From Burkholderia sp. Nafp2/4-1b (lineage in GTDB: Bacteria > Pseudomonadota > Gammaproteobacteria > Burkholderiales > Burkholderiaceae): a DNA stretch of 64,000 nucleotides. A model generated the notes under the pieces. That model saw nothing but the letters and a program-made list of their open reading frames with translations. It ran no database searches and was not told where the DNA came from. The translations under genes were made by a program, and so were the position numbers. The DNA is taken from NCBI RefSeq assembly GCF_003635165.1, contig NZ_ML058599.1, positions 186,001-250,000 of the forward strand, given 5' to 3'. Within the stretch, counting starts at the first letter, position 1, and every line of letters begins with the position of its first letter. This document shows positions 8,955 to 16,986 of this stretch, piece after piece.

Positions 8955-8966
8955 TGACGGCTATAG
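8955..8966 (+). promoter_or_regulatory. TGACGGCTATAG element, copy 1 (rhodanese promoter)
   Basis: The 12-bp sequence is identical to the one at 10778-10789. Each lies about 90-100 bp before the first gene of one of the two encapsulin-locus transcription units. Includes a plausible -10 hexamer. Seen directly; its role as a shared promoter or operator is inferred. Confidence 0.55.
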
Positions 8967-9048
8967 ACAGCACGCGACAGCACGCAAGCTGCACCGGCCG
9001 CATTCCCAGGGTTTTGATCATACGAATCTGCGAGAACAAGGAAGCGTG

Positions 9049-9519
9049 ATGACGTTTGCATTGGAAGAACGAACGGCCGCCCAGCAGGCGCTCGAAGACG
9101 CCCGCGCGGCGGCAGTTGCAGCAGGCACGCCCTACGCGGGCGGCGTCGCGCCCGAAGCGGCGTGGGCATTGTTTTCCGCCGGCGACGCATTGCTGGTCGA
9201 CGTGCGCACCGCGGAAGAACGGAAATTCGTCGGCCACGTGCCGGAGTCGCTGCACGTGCCGTGGGCAACCGGCACGAGCCTGACGCGCAACCCGCGCTTC
9301 GTGCGCGAGCTGGAAGCGAAAACCGGCAAGGACGCGGTGGTGCTGCTGCTCTGCCGCAGCGGCAACCGCTCTGCTCAGGCGGCCGAAGCGGCGGCCAAGG
9401 CCGGCTTCACGCAAGTATTCAACGTGCTCGAAGGGTTCGAGGGCGACCTCGACGAACAGCAGCATCGCGGCGGCCGCAACGGCTGGCGCCATCGCGGCCT
9501 GCCGTGGGCGCAGGACTGA
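9049..9519 (+). CDS. Rhodanese-like sulfurtransferase of the encapsulin locus
   Basis: A 156-residue single-domain rhodanese. LLVDVRTAEERKFVGHVPESLHVPW is the family N-terminal signature, and LCRSGNRSAQAAEAA holds the active cysteine C102 in a six-residue loop (CRSGNR) typical of thiosulfate:acceptor sulfurtransferases. The persulfide-carrying cysteine can move sulfur between donors. AAGGAAG precedes the ATG at 9049. The gene is 28 bp before epsC, so the two are one operon. Next to a cysteine-desulfurase encapsulin it may load or unload stored sulfur; that role is inferred from position. Confidence 0.92.
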   Translation: MTFALEERTAAQQALEDARAAAVAAGTPYAGGVAPEAAWALFSAGDALLVDVRTAEERKFVGHVPESLHVPWATGTSLTRNPRFVRELEAKTGKDAVVLLLCRSGNRSAQAAEAAAKAGFTQVFNVLEGFEGDLDEQQHRGGRNGWRHRGLPWAQD

Positions 9520-9547
9520 ATCACGGCCGTTACGGGGAGAAGTCAGC

Positions 9548-10525
9548 ATGGCCGCATTCGAAATCGACAACATCGTCCAGTCGCTCCAGGCCGAGCGCCG
9601 CGCATGGCGCGAGAAGCAGCGGCGCTCGCTCGAACCGGGCGGGCGCGACCTGCCGGCGCGCGAGGCACTCGCACAGATCGTCGGCGCGCTGAAAGGCGTG
9701 CTGTTCCCGATGCGACTCGGGCCGCCCGACCTGCGGCAGGAGAGCGAGAACTTCTACGTCGCCCACGCGCTCGACGCGGCGCTGAACGCGCTGCTCGCAC
9801 AGGTGACGCTCGAGCTGCGCTACGCGGCGCGCCAACGCAACGCCGACGCGCAGATCGATGAAGTGGCGTCCACCGCCGTGCAGGCCTTCGCGACACGCTT
9901 GCCCGACATTCGCCGGCTGCTCGACAGCGACGTGCTGGCGGCGTTCCATGGCGATCCGGCGGCGGGCAGCGTCGACGAAGTGCTGCTCTGCTATCCCGGC
10001 ATCCTCGCGATGATCCACCACCGGCTCGCACACGAGCTGTACCGGCTCGGGCTGCCGCTGCTCGCGCGGATCATCGCCGAGCAGGCGCACGCGGAAACCG
10101 GCATCGACATTCATCCGGGCGCGCGCATCGGCGGCGGCTTCTTCATCGACCACGGCACGGGCGTCGTGATCGGCGAAACCGCGATCATCGGCGAGCGCGT
10201 GCGCGTGTACCAGGCCGTCACGCTCGGCGCGAAGCGCTTCCCGCGCGATTCGGCGGGCCATCTGGAGAAAGGGCTCGCACGCCATCCGATCGTCGAGGAC
10301 GACGTCGTGATCTATGCGGGCGCAACGATCCTCGGCCGCGTGACGATCGGCCGCGGTGCGGTGATCGGCGGCAACGTGTGGCTCACGCAGGACGTGCCGG
10401 CCGGCGCGAACGTCACGCAGGCGGTGCTGCGCAGCGAAGCGAACACCGCGCCGCGCGCGCGCACCGAACCGGCCCAGCCGGTCGAGCCTGCCGAGCCGGT
10501 ACCCGCCGCGCAGGTGACGACATGA
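9548..10525 (+). CDS. epsC: Serine O-acetyltransferase, EpsC type
   Basis: A 325-residue enzyme that acetylates serine with acetyl-CoA to give O-acetylserine, the acceptor for sulfide in cysteine synthesis. It has an all-helical N-terminal half and a left-handed beta-helix from about residue 185 (GIDIHPGARIGGGFFIDHGTG, then repeated hexapeptides such as IGETAI and ILGRVTIGRGAVIGG). EpsC/SAT-II enzymes are longer at the N-terminus than CysE, which fits. The last 30 or so residues are a Pro/Ala/Glu-rich tail (PAQPVEPAEPVPAAQ) outside the fold. Its stop overlaps the start of the XRE gene (ATGA). It would supply the cysteine precursor for the locus and so couple cysteine and stored sulfur. Confidence 0.92.
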   Translation: MAAFEIDNIVQSLQAERRAWREKQRRSLEPGGRDLPAREALAQIVGALKGVLFPMRLGPPDLRQESENFYVAHALDAALNALLAQVTLELRYAARQRNADAQIDEVASTAVQAFATRLPDIRRLLDSDVLAAFHGDPAAGSVDEVLLCYPGILAMIHHRLAHELYRLGLPLLARIIAEQAHAETGIDIHPGARIGGGFFIDHGTGVVIGETAIIGERVRVYQAVTLGAKRFPRDSAGHLEKGLARHPIVEDDVVIYAGATILGRVTIGRGAVIGGNVWLTQDVPAGANVTQAVLRSEANTAPRARTEPAQPVEPAEPVPAAQVTT

Positions 10526-10743
10526 GCGACCTGATCCAGCACTTCGGCGCCAACGTGCGCCGGCTGCGCGAAGCGCGCACGTGGTCGCAGGAACAGCTCG
10601 CCGAACACGCGGGGCTGAACCGCTCGTACGTCGGCGAGATCGAGCGCGGCGAGGCGATCGCGTCGATCGTCACCGCCGACAAGATCGCGCGCGCGTTCGA
10701 CGTGTCGATCTCGACACTCCTGCCCGGCGTGTCCGTCGCCTGA
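10522..10743 (+). CDS. Small XRE-family helix-turn-helix regulator
   Basis: A 73-residue protein that is essentially one HTH_3 domain: FGANVRRLREARTWSQEQLAEHAGLNRSYVGEIERGE, with helices 2 and 3 at about residues 24-43. There is no sensor domain. The ATG overlaps the epsC stop, so it is translationally coupled. Being the last gene of this unit, it is the obvious candidate to bind the 12-bp element shared by both promoters of the locus, as autoregulator and co-regulator of the shell gene. That link is inferred. Confidence 0.9.
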   Translation: MSDLIQHFGANVRRLREARTWSQEQLAEHAGLNRSYVGEIERGEAIASIVTADKIARAFDVSISTLLPGVSVA

Positions 10744-10777
10744 CGCATCGCTGCTTTTCCCGTTCGGTGGTGCCCTA

Positions 10778-10789
10778 TGACGGCTATAG
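10778..10789 (+). promoter_or_regulatory. TGACGGCTATAG element, copy 2 (encapsulin promoter)
   Basis: Exact copy of 8955-8966, placed 101 bp before the shell gene, in the only non-coding gap inside the locus (10744-10878). A related CTGCTTTTCCCG lies just upstream (10751-10762), like CTGCTTCCCCG before copy 1, though spacing differs by about 5 bp. The gap therefore seems to hold a second promoter, not merely an operon spacer. Confidence 0.55.
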
Positions 10790-10878
10790 CATGTTGAGCC
10801 GGCAGGTGCGTGCTTCCGATAATCACCCAGCGTCATAAGCAATCCCGTTTTTCATCTTAAGAACCCGGAGCCACACAC

Positions 10879-11811
10879 ATGTCGACCGTTGCAAGCGGCA
10901 CGGCCGCGCTGAGCGATCACGCCGCCCGCCAACTAGCGAACGCTACCAAGACCGTCCCGCAGCTTTCCACGATTACGCCGCGCTGGCTGACCCATCTGCT
11001 GCAGTGGGTGCCGGTCGAGGCTGGCATCTATCGCCTGAACCAGGTGAAGAACCCGGAAGCCGTGCGCGCCGCGTGCACGCAGCTCGAGGACGAAAGCGTG
11101 CTGCCGCGCACCTTCGTGCCGTACGAAGAACAACCGCGCGAGTATTTCCTGAACGCGGTGAGCACGGTGCTCGACGTGCATACGCGGATCTCCGATCTCT
11201 ACAGCAGTCCTCATGACCAGATCAAGGAACAGCTGCGCCTGACGATCGAGACGATCAAGGAGCTGCAGGAAAGCCAGCTGATCAACAACCCCGACTACGG
11301 GCTGCTCGCGAACGTGACCGACGAACAGCGGATCTTCCCGCTGACCGGCGCGCCCACGCCGGACGATCTCGACGAACTGCTGACCAAGGTGTGGAAGGAA
11401 CCGGCGTTCTTCCTCGCGCATCCGCTCGCGATCGCCGCGTTCGGCCGCGAATGCACGCGACGCGGCGTGCCGCCGCCGACCGTCAGCCTGTTCGGCTCGC
11501 AGTTCCTGACGTGGCGCGGCATTCCGCTGATCCCGTCGGACAAGGTGCCCATCGCGGACGGCAAGACCAAGATCCTGCTGCTGCGCGTCGGCGACAAGCG
11601 CCAGGGCGTGGTCGGCCTCTATCAGCCGGGCGTCGCGGGCGAGCAGGGGCCGGGCCTGTCGGTGCGCTTCATGGGGATCAACGATCAGGCGATCGCGTCG
11701 TACCTGATCTCGCTGTACTGCTCGCTCGCGGTCCATTCGCCGGATGCGCTGGCTGTCCTCGATGACGTCGAAATCGGCAAGTACCATGACTATCCCGACA
11801 CCTACCGTTAA
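10879..11811 (+). CDS. Family 2A encapsulin nanocompartment shell protein (SrpI-like)
   Basis: A 310-residue HK97-fold capsid-like protein that self-assembles into a protein nanocompartment. It matches the SrpI-type shells: LPRTFVPYEEQPREYFLNAVSTVL near residue 75, the helical IKEQLRLTIETIKELQESQ, VWKEPAFFLAHPLAIAAFGRE, WRGIPLIPSDKVP, and QPGVAGEQGPGLSVRF near the end. There is no cyclic-nucleotide-binding insertion, which separates 2A from 2B shells. Family 2A shells are known to encapsulate cysteine desulfurase and store elemental sulfur. Here the desulfurase gene overlaps the 3' end by 26 bp. A purine-rich GGAG precedes the ATG. It has its own upstream gap with the 12-bp promoter element. 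Confidence 0.93.
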   Translation: MSTVASGTAALSDHAARQLANATKTVPQLSTITPRWLTHLLQWVPVEAGIYRLNQVKNPEAVRAACTQLEDESVLPRTFVPYEEQPREYFLNAVSTVLDVHTRISDLYSSPHDQIKEQLRLTIETIKELQESQLINNPDYGLLANVTDEQRIFPLTGAPTPDDLDELLTKVWKEPAFFLAHPLAIAAFGRECTRRGVPPPTVSLFGSQFLTWRGIPLIPSDKVPIADGKTKILLLRVGDKRQGVVGLYQPGVAGEQGPGLSVRFMGINDQAIASYLISLYCSLAVHSPDALAVLDDVEIGKYHDYPDTYR

Positions 11812-13798
11812 TCCCGGCTCGACCGGCCGCGACGCGCTCGCGCTGCCGCACGCGTCGCTGCCGGCCGGTTTGCCGGACCCGGCTACTCTCGCGCGGCTCG
11901 CGTCCGAGTTCTTCGCGACGCCGCCCGGGCAGGCGACCGCGCCCGGGTTGTCGGCGGGCAGCGGCGCGGTCGGCGGCGTGCCGTCGGCGTTGCCGGCTGC
12001 CGCACCGATCCTCGCGTCGGTGAGCAATCCCGCGCCGGCCGGCTCGCCGCTCGCGGGGCCGGGCGGCACGGGCACCGGCGTGCCGGGCTTCGGTTTGCCG
12101 CAAGGCAAGGCGCCGGGCGCGAATCTCGCACCGTCCGCGCCGACGCACGTGCTGTCGCTCGGCAATCGCGTGCCGGCGCTCGCGCCGCATGCGGCCGCGC
12201 AGAACGGATTGCCCGACAACGCAGTGTCGATCGCGCCCGCGTTCGAGCCGCGTGTCGGCGGCGCGGCGCTTGGCGTGCCGCAGGCGAATGCGGCGGTGTC
12301 GGAAGGCGCGGTGAAAACTGCGCCCACCGCGTCGCCGTACTACTTCACCGACGGCTCGCTGCAGGGCTGGCATGCGACGCCTCAGGACATCGTCGTGCCG
12401 TCGAACGGCCTGGCGTCGCCGGAAGCGTTCGGGCTGCCGGGCGACGACGCGCTGCGCGACCTGCTCGCCGTGCGTCGCGACGTGCCGGCGGCGCGTGCAT
12501 CGGGTGCGGACGTGCCGCGCTATTTCATCGACGATGCGCATGCGGCAGAGCCGCAGGGCAACCTGCATCGCGGTGCACACCCGCCGTTCGACGTGAACGC
12601 GATCCGCCGCGATTTCCCGATCCTGCAGGAGCGCGTGAACGGCAAGCAGCTCGTCTGGTTCGACAACGCGGCGACGACGCACAAGCCGCAGGCCGTGATC
12701 GACCGCCTCGCGTATTTCTATGCGCACGAGAACTCGAACATCCACCGGGCCGCGCATGCGCTGGCGGGCCGCGCGACGGATGCGTACGAAAACGCGCGCG
12801 ACACCGTGCGGCGTTTCATCGGCGCATCGTCATCGGACGAGATCGTGTTCGTGCGCGGCACCACCGAGGCGATCAACCTGATCGCGAAGACGTGGGGCGT
12901 GCAGAACGTCGGCGAAGGCGACGAGATCGTCGTGTCGCATCTCGAGCATCACGCGAACATCGTGCCGTGGCAGCAGCTCGCGGCGCAAAAGGGCGCGAAG
13001 CTGCGCGTGATTCCGGTCGACGACTCGGGGCAGGTGCTGCTCGACGAATACCGGAAGCTGCTCAACGACCGCACGAAGATCGTGTCCGTCACGCAGGTGT
13101 CGAACGCGCTCGGCACGGTGGTGCCGGTGAAGGAGATCGTCGACCTTGCACATCGCGCGGGCGCGAAGGCGCTCGTCGACGGCGCGCAGTCGATCTCGCA
13201 CATGCGCGTCGACGTGCAGGCGCTCGATGCGGATTTCTTCGTGTTCTCCGGGCACAAGATCTACGGGCCGACCGGGATCGGCGTCGTGTACGGCAAGCGC
13301 GCGATCCTCGACGACATGCCGCCGTGGCAGGGTGGCGGCAACATGATCGCGGACGTGACGTTCGAGCGCACCGTGTTCCAGCCGCCGCCGAACCGCTTCG
13401 AGGCCGGCACCGGCAACATCGCGGACGCGGTGGGGCTCGGTGCGGCGCTCGACTACGTGAGCCGGGTCGGCATCGAGAACATCGCGCGCTACGAGCACGA
13501 TTTGCTTGCGTACGCAACGAGCGTGCTCGCGCCGGTGCCGGGCGTGCGGCTCGTCGGCACCGCGCGCGACAAGGCGAGCGTGCTGTCGTTCGTGCTGAAG
13601 GGCTACGAGACCGAGGAAGTCGGGCGTGCGTTGAACGAAGAGGGCATCGCGGTGCGCTCCGGGCATCACTGCGCGCAACCGATCCTGCGGCGCTTCGGGC
13701 TCGAGGCGACGGTGCGGCCGTCGCTGGCGTTCTACAACACGTGCGATGAAGTCGATGCGCTGGTGAGTGTGGTGAAGCGGCTGGCGACGCGGCGCTGA
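11786..13798 (+). CDS. Encapsulin cargo cysteine desulfurase with long N-terminal targeting extension
   Basis: A 670-residue protein. Residues 1 to about 265 are Pro/Ala/Gly-rich and probably disordered, with a few patterned islands (LARLASEFF at 35-43, YYFTDGS near 185, RYFIDDA near 245). The rest is a SufS-type class V PLP enzyme: HKPQAVIDRLAYFY, SHLEHHANIVPW, SGHKIYGPTG with PLP lysine K491, and RSGHHCAQP with the persulfide cysteine C629. It removes sulfur from cysteine, giving alanine and sulfane sulfur. In characterised 2A systems such an extension loads the enzyme into the shell. The start at 11786 lies inside the shell gene (26-bp overlap), favouring co-translation. An ATG at 11744 is less likely. 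Confidence 0.93.
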   Translation: MTIPTPTVNPGSTGRDALALPHASLPAGLPDPATLARLASEFFATPPGQATAPGLSAGSGAVGGVPSALPAAAPILASVSNPAPAGSPLAGPGGTGTGVPGFGLPQGKAPGANLAPSAPTHVLSLGNRVPALAPHAAAQNGLPDNAVSIAPAFEPRVGGAALGVPQANAAVSEGAVKTAPTASPYYFTDGSLQGWHATPQDIVVPSNGLASPEAFGLPGDDALRDLLAVRRDVPAARASGADVPRYFIDDAHAAEPQGNLHRGAHPPFDVNAIRRDFPILQERVNGKQLVWFDNAATTHKPQAVIDRLAYFYAHENSNIHRAAHALAGRATDAYENARDTVRRFIGASSSDEIVFVRGTTEAINLIAKTWGVQNVGEGDEIVVSHLEHHANIVPWQQLAAQKGAKLRVIPVDDSGQVLLDEYRKLLNDRTKIVSVTQVSNALGTVVPVKEIVDLAHRAGAKALVDGAQSISHMRVDVQALDADFFVFSGHKIYGPTGIGVVYGKRAILDDMPPWQGGGNMIADVTFERTVFQPPPNRFEAGTGNIADAVGLGAALDYVSRVGIENIARYEHDLLAYATSVLAPVPGVRLVGTARDKASVLSFVLKGYETEEVGRALNEEGIAVRSGHHCAQPILRRFGLEATVRPSLAFYNTCDEVDALVSVVKRLATRR

Positions 13799-13817
13799 GT
13801 CGCACCGTTGGCTACAG

Positions 13818-13864
13818 GGCCGCTTGCGCGCGTCGTCGGTGACGTGTCGCAAGCGGCCTTTTTT
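13818..13864 (+). terminator. Rho-independent terminator closing the encapsulin operon
   Basis: GGCCGCTTGCG pairs perfectly with CGCAAGCGGCC (11 bp, 19-nt loop), followed by six T residues. It starts 20 bp after the desulfurase stop. Confidence 0.88.
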
Positions 13865-13900
13865 GTCGATGCATGAAAGCGTGAAAGAACGCGATGCCGC

Positions 13901-14515
13901 TCAACGCCCCGCCAGCATCCGTCCGCCGAGCCCCATCAGCAGCAGCCCGGCCGTCGTATCGAGCACGGCCTTGCGGCGAATCAGCAGCCGCCGCACCGAC
14001 GGGTGCGATGCGAGCAGCGCCATCGTGCAGTACCACGCACCCGAAATCGCGATCGACAGCGCAACGACCGTGAAATTGAACCATGCCGGCGCATGGGCCG
14101 GGACCATCAACGCGAAGATACTGCCATAGAACGCGACGGCCTTCGGGTTCGTCATGCTGGCGACATAGCCCTTCTTCGCGGCGTGCCAGCCGGCGGACAC
14201 CGCGGGCGCGGACACCGGCAGCGGGTTGCGCGCGGTCAGCACCATCTTCAGGCCAAGCCAGATCAGGTACGCGGCGCCTGCCAGCCGCAGCGCGGTGTGC
14301 ACCCACGCGACATGCGTCACGAGCACGCTGAGGCCGGCGATCGCGATCGCGGCCCAGGTGCCGGATGCGGCGGCGAGCCCGAGCCCGGTCATCACGCCGG
14401 CACGTCGCTGCGCGACCGCGGTCGACGTGACGATCACGAAGTTCGGGCCCGGGCTGGCGACGCTCAGCAGCAGGACGCCGGCGAGCGGCAGCAAGGTGTT
14501 GACGGTGGTCGACAT
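13901..14515 (-). CDS. LysE/RhtB family amino-acid exporter
   Basis: A 204-residue inner-membrane protein with about six hydrophobic segments. The N-terminal signature SVASPGPNFVIVTSTAVAQRR and YLIWLGLKMVL mark the LysE/RhtB family, which exports amino acids such as lysine, threonine or homoserine lactone. The start at 14515 (MSTTVNTLLPL) is preferred to an upstream ATG at 14653 because it begins right before the first membrane helix. It is transcribed leftward, downstream of and separated from groEL by a terminator. Substrate unknown. Confidence 0.87.
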   Translation of the reverse strand: MSTTVNTLLPLAGVLLLSVASPGPNFVIVTSTAVAQRRAGVMTGLGLAAASGTWAAIAIAGLSVLVTHVAWVHTALRLAGAAYLIWLGLKMVLTARNPLPVSAPAVSAGWHAAKKGYVASMTNPKAVAFYGSIFALMVPAHAPAWFNFTVVALSIAISGAWYCTMALLASHPSVRRLLIRRKAVLDTTAGLLLMGLGGRMLAGR

Positions 14516-14600
14516 GGTTGTGGAGTGCGGCGAAGCGGAATGGGCCTTCATCTTACGCCGGACGCCGGGCCGGGCCTGCGCGCGATCGAATCGAACGCAT

Positions 14601-14634
14601 AAAAAAACGCGCGACGACTTTCGTCGCCACGCGT
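14601..14634 (-). terminator. Rho-independent terminator of the groESL operon (minus strand)
   Basis: On the minus strand GCGACGA-AAG-TCGTCGC forms a 7-bp stem, extended by ACGC/GCGT with a small bulge and followed by seven T residues. It lies about 100 bp past the groEL stop and separates it from the LysE gene. Confidence 0.8.
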
Positions 14635-14735
14635 TGCCTTGCTGCGCAAGCACTGCGCCATTACCGCGAATGCCGGCGAACCGGCACGCCGCGGTACATC
14701 GTCAGGTCATCCGAGACCGTCAGATCGTCAGGCCG

Positions 14736-16388
<1,653 letters not shown>

Positions 16389-16679
16389 TTATTGATTGAC
16401 GACCGCGACGATGTCTTCCTCGCGCAGCACGAGGAATTCGTTGCCGTTCACCTTGACGGCCTGGCCCGCGTACTTGCCGAACAGCACGCGCTCGCCGACC
16501 TGCAGGTCGGGCACGATGCGCTGGCCGTCCGTGTCCTTGCGGCCGGGGCCGACGGCGATCACTTCGCCCTGGTCGGGCTTTTCGGCGGCGCTGTCGGGGA
16601 TCACGATGCCCGAGGCGGTGGTGGTTTCCTGGTCGAGTCGCTTCACGATGACCCGGTCGTGCAAGGGGCGTAGGCTCAT
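16389..16679 (-). CDS. groES: Co-chaperonin GroES (10 kDa)
   Basis: A 96-residue heptameric lid of the GroEL cage. [16 protein letters not shown] at the N-terminus, the mobile loop region [18 protein letters not shown] and [12 protein letters not shown] are standard. It is the first gene of the leftward groESL operon; its ATG follows an AGGA site and a CIRCE operator 33 bp further upstream. Confidence 0.96.
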   Translation of the reverse strand: MSLRPLHDRVIVKRLDQETTTASGIVIPDSAAEKPDQGEVIAVGPGRKDTDGQRIVPDLQVGERVLFGKYAGQAVKVNGNEFLVLREEDIVAVVNQ

Positions 16680-16711
16680 CTTTTCGTCCTGTTATGTTGC
16701 GTCGAAGTTGG

Positions 16712-16738
16712 CTGGCACTCTTCATCAGAGAGTGCTGA
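16712..16738 (-). promoter_or_regulatory. CIRCE operator (HrcA site) upstream of groES
   Basis: CTGGCACTC-N9-GAGTGCTGA closely matches the CIRCE consensus TTAGCACTC-N9-GAGTGCTAA, with spacer exactly 9 nt. It overlaps the expected transcription start of groESL, so HrcA would repress the operon except during heat stress. HrcA itself is not in the window. Confidence 0.88.
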
Positions 16739-16740
16739 CG

Positions 16741-16770
16741 AGTATAAAAACGCGCGGCGGTGCGATCCAA
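16741..16770 (-). promoter_or_regulatory. Sigma-70-type promoter of groESL
   Basis: On the minus strand TTGGAT (16770-16765) and TATACT (16746-16741) are separated by 18 nt, placing the start point inside the CIRCE element. Confidence 0.6.
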
Positions 16771-16883
16771 TAACGGATTCGGCAAAGCATTTGCGTGAAT
16801 GCGCTATGGATGAGCGGCTTCGTATACGCGATGCAACCTGACGCAGCGCAACCACCGCCGCACGAGTCGTAAAACACGGGCAG

Positions 16884-16916
16884 GTCACATATTCCCCCGC
16901 CCCGTTAGCATGTGAC
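16884..16916. promoter_or_regulatory. Inverted repeat GTCACAT/ATGTGAC upstream of the sulfatase
   Basis: Seven-base perfect arms with a 19-nt spacer, 70 bp before the sulfatase ATG, in the divergent space between groES and the sulfatase. It could bind a sulfur-status regulator, but no regulator gene is adjacent. Confidence 0.35.
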
Positions 16917-16986
16917 GAATCCGACTTTGGCCCGCTCACGGCCAACGCTAAGATCGCCGATCCCGTAGATCGAGCGATCCACAACA

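Larger units (their letters stand above)
8624..9048. other. 425-bp gene-free region: promoter of the rhodanese/epsC/xre unit
   Basis: No ORF here is convincing. The right half has an A/T-rich patch (8899-8925, unusual for this window), then CTGCTTCCCCG (8923-8933) and TGACGGCTATAG (8955-8966). The last element is repeated exactly upstream of the encapsulin gene. Its TATAGA (8962-8967) could be a -10 box, with the rhodanese ATG 82 bp downstream; no good -35 is visible, which suggests activator dependence. Confidence 0.6.
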
